Notes: generated by a model from the sequence alone, not told the origin. Shown: positions 1-12,705, counted from the stretch's first letter. The stretch: DNA of 64,000 bases from Pseudeuparius sepicola (GCA_963920635.1 OY987305.1:21724876-21788875); one strand, 5' to 3'. Numbers and translations are program-made.

Positions 1-257
1 GTAAGGAAGTTTGAGCTGAATTATACTGCAGTCTCATCCGATTATTACAAACCCTCCCTGATCCCCACCCTTAACGATCTATCACAAAATAAGCACTGAG
101 ATAGTTTTTAGCGACGATCGGGTGACTGGCGGCGGTTGGGACAAAAAACACTTTTCTTTAAACGTTTGTATGGCGTTTGTACAGAGTGAAGCAAACTACA
201 TTAGTATTTGTAATAATCGGATGAGACTGCAGTATAATTCAGCTCAAACTTCCTTAC
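1..257. mobile_element. 257-bp MITE with perfect 50-bp terminal inverted repeats
   Basis: Bases 1-50 and 208-257 are exact reverse complements, beginning GTAAGGAAGTTTGAGC and ending GCTCAAACTTCCTTAC. The 157-bp middle has no coding potential. This is the form of a non-autonomous DNA transposon or foldback MITE. The window edge falls at its first base, so the target-site duplication cannot be seen and the inverted repeat may extend further left. It appears to have inserted downstream of the env remnant that starts at 260. The superfamily is not identified. Confidence 0.8.
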
Positions 258-259
258 AG

Positions 260-655
260 GTAAGTCAGTTGATCTTATAATTATCAACCATATATTTTTA
301 TTTAAATTCTGACAACTATAACCTTTTAAATTGACAAAGTAGTTTCACAAGCTTTAGGCAATTGAGACTGATATTTTAAGAGTTGAGTTTCACAAATGGC
401 ATTTTCCTCTATTGAACTTGGGATTAGGGATTTACATAATTGTGTGACAGTTAACATTATTTTACAATCTTTTCTATTATCAATAAAATGTTTTATATTA
501 AGAAACAACATATGGGTACCTAATTGTTTTTAATAGGAACGGGATATAAACGATAAAACGATAAGATTCTGGTTCAATTAACATAACTTCGATTGCAAAT
601 TATATAAACTTGTTATCTGTTTGACAAGCTTTCAGTTCCAGTATATCTAAATATG
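260..655 (-). pseudogene. env: errantivirus-type env remnant (distal part)
   Basis: Minus-strand reading gives a 61-codon open stretch (326-511) plus flanking frames, with cysteine spacing (CKIM, LCKS, ICET, ACET) like the middle of insect errantivirus F-type envelope proteins. Upstream frames at 520-640 include a YRFIVYIPF-like stretch that fits the same protein. It is collinear with the env remnant at 8,704-9,660: the 8-kb element 658-8,701 splits the two at a TA. Several stops and frame changes make it non-functional. Assignment rests on recalled family pattern, not an alignment. Confidence 0.5.
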
Positions 656-751
656 TAGGGGAAAGTTGGGGCAGAGTGGCCACCTTAACAAAAAAAATTA
701 TAAATATTTTTTTATAACTGATGTAGTATTCTACCCCGTTAGATGCTATTT

Positions 752-1560
752 GGCGAACGGTATTATACAGGGTGGTCTACAAGATTTTCTTTTTTGTGGG
801 CCCAAGGGTGTATGACGGAGACACAGGGTAGTTTAAATATGTATATTAAGATTAATTACGGAACAGTACATTTCGTTAATAAAATATAGTTTAAGAGGAA
901 GTTTAAAAAACATGTGCAATAATTAAATAATGAATAATTGTAAAAATCTATGATTTCGCACAACGCCACTCAAGATATCCAAAATATGAACTCTTTTCAT
1001 GTAACACAATCCAAACGTTTAAAAAAGATACACTGTTAAACAATTGAACTTAAATTAAGGTACAAAACAATATGTCAAAAATGGTACGAACACACAAACT
1101 ATGGCAATAAAATGACAATATTCAGATCAAAAGTACAAAAATTGCAAAAGATTTCCCAAATAGCACAAAATTAATTCATTAATCTGCATAACAATGAATA
1201 ATGACTCAGTACAAAATTGGCATAAAATGTAAATCAATATTACTCAAGTTTTAGCATAAAATGATTCAATTAAAAGAATACTCTTGCAAGTAATACCAAA
1301 ATAATATGACTCAAAATTCATAATAATCGTAGGGCATGAATAGAAGTTCTTAATTAGCATAAAGACTAGATAAAACACTCATTGCCTCAACTGACATAAC
1401 TGCAAATAAGTTTACCCAATCCTCGGTATAAAAATGAAAATAAAAAGACTCAATTTCTGATATTAACTCAAAAATTCAAATAAAATGCACAATAAATTCA
1501 TTATATCTCCAAAGTTTTCAAAATGATTTCAAAAATTCAAAATAAAAGGCAATTCAAACA
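752..1560 (+). repeat. dispersed LTR-like repeat, copy 1
   Basis: From GGCGAACGGTATTATACAGG through TGTGGGCCCAAGGGTG this copy is similar over roughly 800 bp to 13,228-14,045, and its first 115 bp match the reverse complement of about 3,720-3,836. The body is AT-rich and non-coding. It could be the outer end of an LTR or of a large TIR element, because one partner copy is inverted only 3 kb away. No reading frame is supported. Confidence 0.5.
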
Positions 1561-1639
1561 CAAAGGAATCAAAACCAAATTATCTTACTACTTGGCCAGT
1601 CCAAACTTACTCAGGTGCTTAGAAGAATACTTCTTTCTC

Positions 1640-1870
1640 GGTGCTTTTGACCATAGGGAATTTCGGCGGAAACTGGGCGACGGCCCGCGGCCGGCTGGCC
1701 GCGTTCCGCGACTATTCTGCTGCCGGCTTCGGCTGGACGGGTTGGTCGACTACTGGTCCCTTGCGAATGTGCTTTCCCGGTATTTATACGTTTTTTTGGG
1801 TACCCCTCTACTCTCCCCCGCGGTCGCTATATCCCTGCGAATTTCTGGGAAGACCGGTTCTCGCGAAATT
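1640..1870. other. GC-rich island inside the AT-rich element, no supported gene
   Basis: About 230 bp is strongly GC-rich (for example CCGCGGCCGGCTGGCCGCG) within otherwise AT-rich sequence. Two overlapping open frames of 107 and 131 codons cross it but share no recognisable domain and carry no initiation context. It may be the promoter-proximal part of a degenerate LTR. Confidence 0.3.
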
Positions 1871-2888
1871 AATTATGGCAATTATCATAAATCAATCAAA
1901 ATTAATTACTGCAATTAGCATAAATCCATCACTTTTGAGAGGTTTATTATATCAATTATCGTAAATCCGTCTATCGGACCATGTTTTCGATAAATTTATG
2001 GTACCTCTCCCTTTGGCGGCACCGCGGCCTAATGCAGTACTCTAATTAAGACTTTGATTTACTGAAATGGGTTTTGAGATCTGGTTGGGGCCCCGAGGAG
2101 AATCTGGCGAAAAACTAACGTAAAGTGACCAGTTAGAAAACCGAATATTATATATTTCTGTTAAAAATTCCCGGGCACCACATTCCTCCCTTCTTATAAA
2201 AAGAAAATTAAAAATACTATTTTTAATTTTCTGGAATGATCATAATTTTCTTGCTGTGGTTAACTTACCCTTTGGACTGACCTTACAATTTTCAACTCTT
2301 AACTTCCTCCTTCCTAAATTACGATAACTTATCTACCTTACTCTCTAGATTACATTTTAGTATTTGCTACTTGTGAATATCTTTGTTAACATACGTGTCA
2401 CAACTTATCTCTAAACCTCTTATGCTATGAACTACACGACACACGCGTCTCTCTTTTAGCGTCGTTCACTATTTCAGAGTCCTTTTCACTTTTTCCAACT
2501 CCTTTTCAAAAAGTCCTGTTGATTCCAGACTCCTTTTTCAAGAAGTTGTGGTGCCCCGTAGATACCAATGAGGTACCCCGTAGATACCTACCAAAAATCT
2601 TATTTTATTTTACCAAATAACACGAGGCAATGTTAGCTAAAGCCTTGAAATTCTTCAGCGAGGAATCATTGGGTTATGAGTCAAACCACCGGAAACTAGG
2701 AACATTAAGTTAAACGAAAAACCATGTTGTTTACATATTGTAATTATCAAAACGCCAGAAAAGTTCGCTACGGTTATTAGTATTCTTGGAAAAACTTACG
2801 CTAAAATCATGTTGTTATACATTCCATCCGCCCACAAAAGCACACGTGCAAATCCTGGAATCGAGGCGAGAACAAAGAACGTAGCTGC

Positions 2889-2897
2889 TATAAAAGG
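2889..2897 (+). promoter_or_regulatory. TATA box of a probable retroelement promoter
   Basis: TATAAAAGG lies in a locally GC-rich segment. It is followed by sequence resembling a transcribed LTR R region (CCCAAGAGAGACCAGCGAGT). No gene start follows, so this is read as a relic LTR promoter, not a host promoter. Confidence 0.35.
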
Positions 2898-3639
2898 GGG
2901 GTTTCTCCCAAGAGAGACCAGCGAGTGTCCGATGCAGAACCAGCTATGAGAAGAAGTCTCCGACCACCAATGGTTGGGCGAAGTACTGCCCGAGAAGTCA
3001 TCTAGAGTCTGCCGCCTTGCCTGCCATAGATCCAGAACCGGCCTTAGTACAGTATGCTGCCCGTTGAACTGACCACATAGTACGCGATTGAATTTTGTTT
3101 TGTTGGGTTTTGTCGACTGAGTTGCCTTTCTATTTCTAGTTAATTAATTTATTTGATTTTATTTATTTTATTTTGAATGCTAGTACCTAGTGTTTATTTG
3201 AGGTATCGAAAAGGATTGTTATATTTTGTCAAATTTTAAAGCAGTGTCGCCTTACAGTTCTGAATATTTTACGCTAAATTTTGGGTATATTTGAATACGT
3301 TTTTGTGCCAATTTTAAGTGATTTTAATAATTTTGTGTCTATTATCAATTTCGAATCATTATTAATTTACATATTTTATTATCGTTTGTGTGATCAGGCT
3401 AACTAACTTGTGTGCCAATAATTTGGATATTATTCGTGCTACATTCACGTACTATTTCGCAGGTTTTGTTATCAGTTTATGCCATAAGCTAGTATTGTTC
3501 GCCACTTAGATTTGAAACCAATTATTAAAATTTAAAGATAATTATTTTGCGCTAAATTCTTTATTGTCGATTCTTTTCTGTTATATCTATTTACTTAGTA
3601 ATATTTTTATTAATTCAATTGTTCACGTTTGTGCATCCT

Positions 3640-3836
3640 CAATTCATTTTACTGTGTAATTCGTAACCTGTATATTTTATACGCCATAGGCGTACCATTT
3701 ACTTTTTCAATATATGTATTAAAATTCCCCTGTTGTTTCCGTTAATCCTTAGGCCCACACCAAAAATAAATTAACTTACGGACCACCTTTAAAGGTACCG
3801 CTCGACCAACTAACATCAAAAACAAAGGTGCGCGCC
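3640..3836 (-). repeat. dispersed LTR-like repeat, copy 2 (inverted)
   Basis: The reverse complement contains GTCGAGCGGTACC and TGTGGGCCTAAGGATTAACG, matching the starts of the repeats at 752 and 13,228. Similarity fades after about 115-190 bp. Together with copy 1 it brackets about 3.1 kb as inverted ends. Confidence 0.4.
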
Positions 3837-4109
3837 ATGAAGTCTCGGCGACTCCCAACTCCTTTTTAAGAGTCCTGATGATTCCCGACTCCTTTTTCAA
3901 GACGTCTCGGCCCATAATAGTGCCGAATGCTGCTGCATTACTGCGGCATTATTCGTTGGTGCTGACCATCCATATCCGCTGCGGCTGTACTGTGGCGTCG
4001 CGACGCTGTCGCTACGCTACCTCCAGGCGACAGGCGGTGCTCTCGCTTGCGGCTATTGGCGGCCTGGCTTCATTCCATTTCCAATTTTCGAGTACCTATG
4101 CCGGCTAGC

Positions 4110-6975
4110 AAGGTACTTTATTGCGCGTGCCTCACGCATCCCCTTTTCTTTTCAGCACTACATCGATTAAACTGACAAAATTTTTCTAGCAAAACCTTCT
4201 GCTTCAAGACCTTATATACCTGGATTGCCTAATATGTTCTTAGTATACTTTGATTTTATTGTGGTGTCTGTTTATTTTTGACTATGCAATCTTTGGACCT
4301 ATTTTAGTTTTAATTTGAGCCATAAGTTTCTTTTCGTACCTACTCATCTGTTACCTAACGTTTGGGGTTGTTTACACAATAAAGGGTATTGATTTTCTGA
4401 CCTAAAGTGTGGCACGTGCGGAATATCCTTCTTAAAATTTGTCTCATTAAATTTTGTTTTGACTTGGGTTTCCTACAGTTATTCTCAGAATAAGAGGGTG
4501 CACTTCATATAATAGCAGTTCACTAAGTGTGACACTTCCAGCCTAATAATTGCAGTTTAGTGTTGAAGTTTTTATTTTATAAGCGCAACCTTTTTGGTTA
4601 GTTTTTTTTTTGAGATTGACTTCTTTAATAAAATCTTGGTTTTTAAAATAATAAGCGTGTCAACTTCTTCCAGTAACTAGAAATTATTTTATTACTCTGA
4701 CTGTGAAATAACCCAATAAAATGCACTTATCAGTGTCCCAGTACTATACTTAGAACCTTTAAAGCACTCCTAAAATTTTCATTACCTGCTTGACTCATCT
4801 TGAAGTGTACGTAGACGGCGCTACCTCTTTTACCCAATCTATTGTCTGTTTAGATTTTTCTATAGGCAATTGTCCTACAGCAATAATCGTTAACGTCTGT
4901 CTTTCTAACATCTAACTAGTTAATCTAATTTTTTTAAACTTATATTCCTATCTTACTTTCTTACCTATAATGCTTGCCTAAATCTAATTAATTCCAGACA
5001 CGTATGGATTAAATAATTCAGCTCCCCAAAGTTGTTAAATTCTGAATTTTATATAAAAAATTTTTTAGTTACTTACTTTCTTGAATTTTCTTATTGTTTG
5101 CTTTTTCACTTGCTTAATTTTTTTCTTATTTTCCTATCTCGTATATTTCTCGGTACTTTGGGCTTTGGGCGCGTGTTGACCTCGCGTTGTGTTTTTCCGT
5201 CACGCGTGCGTAACCTCTGGTGACTTTAAACTTGACCTACTTTAGTGGGTGCCTCGCTTCGGACTTATTTAGACTAGATAAAAGGAACTGCCCGTATTTC
5301 TTTGATCTTTGTTGCGCTTCTAAAAATATTCGACTTCTTTCTTAAGTAAGATGACAGTTAGTGGTTTAATTATTATTATTATTATTTATTTAATTACCTT
5401 CCGCCTTTTTAAACGTATTAATTTATTTACCGGTCACTTTTGTTTAAAATATATTTTTATCTTCTCACTTTTTATTAAATTTTTCAGTTTTATTTTCACA
5501 ATTTACTAATTTATTTAGTTACATTTATTTTAATGTCTCTTCTGAGTTCTGTATACTCGTTTTTCTTGTCGACCTTCCATTTCCTGGGTACTCTCTTTTT
5601 TCCTCTGCTTTATAGCTTTTGCTAGAGCTTTCTTTTTCCCTACCATCAACTTTTGATCTGTGATATTTATTAATTGATACCATCCCTTCTGCCTTATGCC
5701 ATTTTTCTGTCAACTATTATACCTTGTGTCCTGATTTTGTTCAGCGGCTAAATTTGCTGGTTTATTTTCCTATTTTTTTTTCTTTGTAGCTGTTATACAT
5801 GTTTTTTTGACATATTGGGGAATTACTAAGTCCTTTTTTTGGTTCACTTTCATCCCTTTTTGAGATAGTGTTTTAGCTCTTTCGTTAGAAATGCTGGTAG
5901 TGTTCCAGTTCTGGCAGACTATCCTTAAGACGGCGTACACGCACTCTTGGGCTTGCACTTCGTACCTCTAGGCCTTTTGTAATTTCTTTCTCTTTTGGTA
6001 CAACTTCCTTCCTGTCGCGTTGAGTGTTCCATTCTTTTCTTACGAAAATTAAGAGGTATGGGCCTTAGCCGAATATCCTCAAAAATTGGCGAAAACACTC
6101 CTGGAATTGTACTTGTGTCTGGCTTCTGGCTTTCAAACTTTTCTTATTTTCTAGATCTTCTGAATTTTTTCTTTGCTATTTCATTCTTACCTTCATTTTT
6201 ATTTGGCTTTTCTACTTTCTGGAAATTTCGCGCTTCCCCGAATGTTGCTAATGTTTGCCTGTCGCTTCACCTGGCTGTTGCTGTTAATTTTTGTAGTGTT
6301 CAGAACAATTGCCAGTGGTCTGAACCCTAGCATTCTTGATTTCTGGCAAAAACCAAGAATAAGTGGTGGCTCTTGATAGGCTAACTAACTTCATTCCCAA
6401 CTTTTTAAATTAATTCCGCAACCTTTTTCTTCTCTAATAAAATATCACCTGGTACTACACTACACTGGCACCGAGCACATCACTGATACTCTTGCACACA
6501 GGTAGTCACTTATTTTTCTTTTAATTTCCGACTTTTATTATGTCACTTCAATTATAGCACTTTTCTTTTAATCATTTTGATCATTTTACCACTAGGAATT
6601 GCGCATTATTTTTTATCCTTCTTAATGACACTTTTGTTCCATTATTTCAGTAACCCACTAAGCTTTTCTCCTAACATGTAGATAATTCAAAGCTAGAAAC
6701 AACAGAAAACAACTACTCCGAGGGCAAATACCCCTACCGGCATTGAACTACACTTTTGATTCTCAATTCTCCTTAATCTACCATGTGGTTAATTCATTTT
6801 TCTCCTATCAGATTTTTTGTTAATTTACCATGTAGCTAATTCCTTTTACCCTATCCACTCAACTAAAATCCTGTATTCGACGTGCAAAATGGTCTGATTT
6901 CCTACTATTCTCAGCAAACTTGATTACTATATTCTACGGCGGCTTTCCTCGAAATTTTGAGCAAAATATCCAAAT
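4110..6975. other. no supported gene; AT-rich, pyrimidine-rich relic sequence
   Basis: Only short open frames interrupted by many stops occur here. Lysine/glutamate-rich frames on the minus strand at 5,525-5,958 look like low-complexity translation and may be decayed retroelement gag. There is no RNA gene, tandem array or promoter worth calling. Confidence 0.5.
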
Positions 6976-6979
6976 TTTA

Positions 6980-7740
6980 TTAGCTAAAACACTTGAAGAC
7001 GTTTTGCGGTGACGTTTTTATTTTGGGCAATATTGTGTAGGTACTGCGTGCTTTCCGCGGTAAAATCAGGCTGTATATCACCTACTTCGCGGCATTCCCT
7101 ATTATTGCAGCGGCCTATAATAGTATCTTCCGCATAATTTAAAGCTTCTACGATATTTTGCTGTTCTAGAGATAATATTCGTTGTTTAATATGCCTTAAA
7201 AGTCCTAACACAAATTGCGTAGTAACGTCCCGTTCTAGTTTTGTTTGCTTGGAGAACGCTATTTTTTTACTTGACCGATTTCGAAAGTTAATGTTGTTTC
7301 CTAAAATTTTTGTCGTGTTAAAATTTGTCTACAGTTTTCGTCCTTATTTTTGCCTAGCTTCTAGGAATATATTTTCTTTTTTAAATTGCTGTTGTTGTTA
7401 TATATCGCGTTTGAAGTAATTCTGTAAATATCCTGGCTTCGCTTTGATTTATTGTTTCGCGCTGCTTCTTAGTTTTAACCTGACTATACATAGCTATTTT
7501 CTGTCCTTCAGACCAAGTTGCCAATAATGTCGTTTCTTTATACTAAAAAAATCTATTTTAGCTTTCCCGTCGAATATTGGTACGGCTTCTATTCCATTAT
7601 TAATTTTGGACGCACCTCCCTTCTAAATTTAGCTATATTTCCGATTCCTTCTGCCCTTGTCCCTATTACTACGTTTCTTCTCCGTTTTGCATTTTTTTTA
7701 TTTTTTATAATTTTTCTTTAGTTCGCACAAAATTATTTCT
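6980..7740 (-). pseudogene. degraded Gag-like retroelement fragment
   Basis: Minus-strand frames read, in order, FDGKA, a VRLKLRSSA-like stretch, SKQTKLERDVTTQFVLGLL and then a helical region ending near 6,984. This order (the capsid-like 'RL-G-A' then 'F-GL' signature) is typical of Gag capsid domains of Ty3/gypsy-type elements. Many stops and frameshifts are present. It lies inside the 8-kb TA-flanked element, so it is probably a nested retroelement separate from the errantivirus. No zinc knuckle is seen. Confidence 0.3.
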
Positions 7741-7910
7741 ACTGGCTCCTAGTTTTCCGATGGAACTTTTACTCCTAACCCTTTTTGTCCTAGTACCTGT
7801 TTTCTTTTATTCCGTTCTTCCTAAAGTTTTCTAACCATTGTCTCTAAGCACCGTTTAGTTTTCTTTAAAATTTTTCCTTTAATAATTTTTCTTACTTTTT
7901 TCTTAGACAT

Positions 7911-8006
7911 GTGTCCTTTCTGGAGCTTTTACGTCAAAATATTATTAAGGAAACTTAAGTATCGTGAAAAAATAAAATTTTGACGTGAAAACTCCAAAAA
8001 GGACAC
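7911..8006. repeat. 96-bp hairpin (inverted repeat)
   Basis: GTGTCCTTTCTGGAGCTTTT...ACGTCAAAAT pairs with ATTTTGACGTGAAAACTCCAAAAAGGACAC, leaving a short loop. It may be a tiny MITE or foldback. No target duplication is evident. Confidence 0.6.
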
Positions 8007-8703
8007 TTTTTTAAGAAAAAAAGTGAGAGATAAATCTAAAAATCAAAGTAGGCCTAGACTTGAAATTTTGCGAATCCACTTAGTTTTTCACTCTGAACAC
8101 GTTTGCTTAATAACATGTTGTCGTAAAAAAATCATTAATGGGGTTTCTTGAAAATTTGCTATTTTAAAAAATCATAGCAGGTCATGAAATAATCACCCCA
8201 TCCAAATAAAACCGCCTATGAGATAGGTACCCTCCCTTGGGGCTAGCAATAAAAAAATAGAGACCATTTGTTTTCCTTGCCCTTCATATATTTCTGAGGT
8301 GTCCAGTAATAAATTGGGACACTGTATAGTGTATATACCGAAAAATTCTTTTAATTGTCTGAAAATAATATGTGCTTTTAGGTTAATTACTTGTATGCTC
8401 AACTCAAATACATAGGTACATAATATTATTCAAGGCATGTGCAATATTGAACCAACATATATTTTCAGCTAAACGGCTGTTTTACTTACCGGTGAATATT
8501 ACAAATAGGTGCTTCAAAACTTTTCTTTTCCAGGGAAAAAATGTGTGTAGTCTCAACGGCGACTGAACACAGACTAGTAACCTCTAGGTACATAAAGGAA
8601 GAGATGTACCTATGTGAAAACACCTATAGATGTCGTTATGATATACGAAATATTGTAGGAAACCACTTTGCCCCCTGGGCCCGCTTTGCCCCAACTTCCC
8701 CTA

Positions 8704-9660
8704 CTAACTGTATTAAAAGAAGATAATAGTGGAAGTCGATTTCTTTGTAGTCTTTCAGAAATAAGTTTTAACTGTGTTAGCAGTAATTATTGATGTATGG
8801 ACTATTCCCAATCATGCAAATATGACTAAGGTTAACATATCATTTAATTTCGTTTCAATAAATGAGTAGGATTCCATAAGTTCTTCAGAGATTTCGAGTA
8901 ATCTTAGTTTTGCGTCATAAAAGTTTAAGTTGTCTGTAATGTCGTATACGGCTGCTTGAATTTCAATAATATCATTGTTAAGTGTATGTTCGTCAATTTG
9001 AAGTTTTCGTATTGTTTTATTAAAAATTTTAATAACAGGTAGTTTCGGAAATTTGATTTTTCATTAAATTTTCTAATTCTATTTGATTTTTATTGATTCG
9101 GTTAATACAATCTGTATAGTATTGACTATCTTTGGCGTCTAAATTTGAATATAAAACCTATTCCATTGATCATTCCTTTTTTATTCCAAATATTAAAATT
9201 TCTTTAAACATCATTTGAAATTTGTTTTAATGTAGGTACCCATGTGTGCTTTTACTTCGGAACTAAGTGCTTTCATTCTTTCATTTTGCTTTTGCCAAAA
9301 TTTCTCTAAATTATTTAAAATATCGTTATGATAGTTGAAGGTTTCTTTAAGAGAGATCTTTAAATTGTATGATTCATGAAAGTATAGACCTACTGTATTG
9401 TGTACTTCATTTAATGAAAAGCGAGGATTTGTTACTTGCAGACCGACGATGAGGGTCAGGTACGCTAGTGATCTGAAAGAAATTTAAATTTGTGTCACTA
9501 AAAAGGAGTTGATTGGTCATCTTTAAGTTTTTGTACTTGTTATCGAATTTGTCTATTTCAGCTTTTATATTGTTATAGGAGCGCTTTGTTCGGGTAATGT
9601 TTGTCTGGTATATATATTTTATAGTAACCTTATTATTTTTTACCATTCGTTTTCTGGTAA
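8704..9660 (-). pseudogene. env: errantivirus-type env remnant (proximal part)
   Basis: Minus-strand translation shows a furin-type RTKR followed by S near 9,590. Downstream are a long helical segment and, at 8,790-9,050, an open 50-codon heptad-like run ending LLEISEELMESYSFIETKLN and then FA-LGI-H-SII. This matches the layout of F-type envelope proteins of insect errantiviruses: cleavage site, coiled-coil region, then conserved 'ETKLND' and 'IIT' blocks. In-frame stops and frame changes show it is dead. It continues at 655-260 across the element at 658-8,701. The transmembrane anchor would lie beyond the left edge. Confidence 0.55.
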
Positions 9661-10739
9661 TTTTTGTTGGGTTTTCAAGTTTTACTTAGGTAGGTATCTT
9701 TTATTTTTGTGTAAGGAAATTTTTATTCTTTTAGGACGTATTGTATTGTTTGTAGTATATCTAAATTATAATTAGAGTTTCTGCGTGGAAGTTTATTTTA
9801 GTGGTTTGATTTGATACAGGGTTATAAGTTATAAAGTAAACAAGTACAAACCTCGGAGAGCCACCAACTTGAGGGGTGCCAAGTAGTCGTCGCGCTGAAA
9901 CCGCGGCAGGCTTATAAACGCCTACAAGTTTTTTCTATGCTCCTATATCCCCTACCTGTCCCCCACAAATCTTTGAGATACAGGGTGGGCCCAGATGGAC
10001 TATACAATAGGTGTAAAAGACAAAAAAAATTCGAGTTGAAACTTGAGCTTTGGGGAATCAGCTTTGCTTGATTAGAAACTAATTTGCACCGTATTTTTAT
10101 ATTTTAAACATCAAGCAGATCTTGACAGGGGCAATTTATTCATTTTCAGTTGAGGTATACCTACTACCTTTTCCTTAGAGGTATCGAAAAATTTTATTAG
10201 AAAAAATTGTTCAGAATCCAAATCGAAGTCCCTGTACCAAATTTTAAAAGAATTGGCACACTGATTTTTTTCAAATTTATCGATTTTTGCGGTTTTAGCG
10301 CAAATTAAGTACATTTATCGAAAAATTTTACCAGAAAAAAATTTCAGAATGCAAATTTAAGGCCCTGTACTAAATTTTATAACAATCGAAATACTTTGAT
10401 TTTCTTCCAAAAATCAAGTTGAATTTTGAAAAAAAAAAAATCAAAGTCTGCCGATTGTTTTAAAATTTGGCACGGGGACTTTTGCATTCTCGACAACTTT
10501 TTCCAATAAAATTTTTCGATATATCTTAAGGAAAAGGTAGTTTACCTGAACTGAAAATGAAAAAATCGCCCCCGTCAAGGCCCGTTTTATCTTTAAAATA
10601 TAAAAATATGGTGCAAATTAGTTTCTAATCAAGCAAGGCTGATCCCCCAAAGGTCAAGTTTCAACTCGAAATTTTTTTGTCTTTTACATCTATCGTATAG
10701 TGGATCTGGGTCCACCCTGTATATTTGCACAACAATTTC

Positions 10740-12000
10740 AGAATTTTCTTCTTTGGGATTTTTTTGCGATGCCACCGTCGTTTGTTACGGCACCCATACA
10801 GGTTTTTTAGATACACCCCTACGAGTTTCCCACAAATATTTTTGAGATTCAGATAAAAAAAAACAGAATTTCTTTACAATTTTTTGTGACGCCACTGTCG
10901 TTTACGGCATCCATACAGATTTTTTCAATACTCCTACGAGTAACCACAAAATATATTTCAAATATTGAGATTGATTTACACAAAAAAGTTTTCTTTAGGA
11001 TTTTTTGCGACGCCACTCTTGTTTGTCACAGCAACCCTTCAGTTTTTTTCTACATTACTACATCCCCTATGCGTCTTCCAAAAATACCTTTGAGATTAAG
11101 ATTGGTTTACACAAAAATAAGATTTTTGGATTTTTTTTGCGACGCCACTGTCGTTTGTCACGGCACCTCCTAAAGCTTTTTTTTCTATATTACTACATAC
11201 CCTATGCGTCTCCCAAAAATATCTTTGAGATTGAGATTGATTTACACAAAATAAGATTTTTGGTTTTTTTTTGCGACGCATATGTCGTTTGTCACGGCAC
11301 CTCCTACAGGTTTTTTTTCTATATTACTACATCCCCTGTGCGTCTTCCAAAAATACCTTTGAGATTAAGATTGGTTTACACAAAAATAAGATTTTTGGAT
11401 TTTTTTGCGACGCCACTGTCGTTTGTCACGGCACTTCTTAAAGGGTTTTTCTATATTACTACATCCCCTATGCGTCTCCCAAAAATATCTTTGAGATTGA
11501 GATTGATTTACACAAAATAAGCTTTTTGGATTTTTTCTGCGACGCATATGTCGTTTGTCACGGCACCTCCTACAGGTTTTTTTTCTATATTACTACATCC
11601 CCTATGCGTCTCCCAAAAATATCTTTGAGATTGAGATTGATTTACACAAAATAAGATTTTTGGATTTTTTTTGCGACGCATATGTCGTTTGTCACGGCAC
11701 CTCCTACAGTTTTTTTTTCTATATTACTACATCCCCTATGCGTCTCCCAAAAATATCTTTGAGATTGAGATTGATTTACACAAAAAATAAGATTTTTTCT
11801 TGGATTTTTTGCGACGCCACTGTCGTTAGCCACGGCACCCCTACATGTTTTTTCTATACTTACTCCTACATCCCCTATGTGTCTCCCAAAAATATATTTG
11901 ATACTGACATTGATTTACACAAAAAAATCAGTGTCCCTCAAAAATATCTGTTTGTGATTGATCTACACAAAAAGAATCAGATTTTTCCTTTTTTTGCGAC
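10740..12000 (+). repeat. satellite-like tandem array, about 8 units
   Basis: A unit of about 150-200 bp recurs: GCGACGCCACTGTCGTTTGT, then CACGGCACCTCCTACAGG, a T-run, ATTACTACATCCCCTATGCG, CCAAAAATATCTTTGAGATT, GATTTACACAAAATAAG. Units around 11,100-11,800 are nearly identical, while those at the edges are diverged, as expected for an array homogenised from its centre. Long open frames across it are by-products of the periodicity. An inverted homologous array lies at 26,060-27,060. Confidence 0.85.
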
Positions 12001-12624
12001 GAAATAAAAATCGAAAAATGTTCAAGACATTTTCCGTAAAATTTTTGAATTGTACAGATTTTCAAAAAAAAAACATGTTAAAGTAATACTCACTTCCAAT
12101 CAAACCGGAAGATGGAAATAAGAACTGACCATTTTTTGCTACTCACTGTATAGTCATTACTAACATTTCGTTATAAAAGTCTTGTTTTTTAATAACTTTT
12201 TGACAATCCCCCATATAAAAAACCTGAAACTTGTGAGACTGCAAATCTCTGTGCTAAATATAGGTGAGGCGTATTTAATCGTAACTTATTTAATGTTAAT
12301 AACAGCTGATCAATTTTCTGTATTTTTTTCTACCTTCCATCCTAAATAATAATTAATCTCTACATCCTTCAAATCAAATTAAATAATGCCTCAAAAATGC
12401 ATGCCAATCATATATAAGATTTATAAGAATATAAATGCCATGAATGTGCCAAAGAAGCGAATTTTAAGCGTCGCTCGCGTGCAGAAAGCTGTGCTGTGCA
12501 ATTCAATTTTCCGTTTGCATGAAAAAGCGTCTCCAAACGATTATTATTATTATCAACAAAAATGCAGATTGTAATAAAAAATAAAATCTGAATTTTCGTT
12601 CATAATTAAAAAAAAAAAGAAAAA

Positions 12625-12705
12625 GCATTGTGTGGGATTTGAACCTACGATGAAATAAATGAAGTTTTCTAGGTAAACGCCTTTACCCACTCGGCTATAT
12701 CCATT
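12625..12705 (-). repeat. tRNA-derived SINE-like head
   Basis: On the minus strand TAGCCGAGTGGGTAAAGGCG matches a pol III A box region and GGTTCAAATCCCAC matches a B box. A T-rich tract follows. The T-stem pairs in 4 of 5 positions but the acceptor ends do not pair, so it is a tRNA (Leu/Ser-like) derived retroposon head, not a tRNA gene. Its partner is at 25,314-25,394 in X3. Confidence 0.55.

Larger units (their letters stand above)
2487..3905 (+). repeat. 59-bp direct repeat pair about 1.36 kb apart
   Basis: Bases 2,487-2,550 (ACTCCTTTTCAAAAAGTCCT and on) and 3,852-3,905 (ACTCCTTTTTAAGAGTCCTG and on) are near-identical direct repeats, each containing GACTCCTTTTTCAAGA. The interval between contains a TATA box at 2,889 and ends with the inverted copy of the 752 repeat. 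This could be a short tandem or LTR duplication. Confidence 0.4.
658..8701. mobile_element. 8.0-kb TA-flanked element with GGGGAA...TTCCCC ends
   Basis: The left end reads TA then GGGGAAAGTTGGGGCAGAG. The right end reads CTTTGCCCCAACTTCCCC then TA. These are imperfect inverted repeats flanked by a TA duplication, exactly as in the 803-bp element at 16,711 and the 1,627-bp element at 61,868. Env sequence on both sides becomes collinear when the element is removed. The interior holds LTR-like repeats, a TATA box and a degraded gag-like stretch, so the 8-kb length probably includes nested insertions. No transposase is recognised inside. Confidence 0.6.

Noticed and set aside
10886..12007. Long open frames of 150-171 codons across the satellite array
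   Set aside because: They arise from the repeat period, exist on both strands, and consist of the same repeated peptide; no gene is supported.
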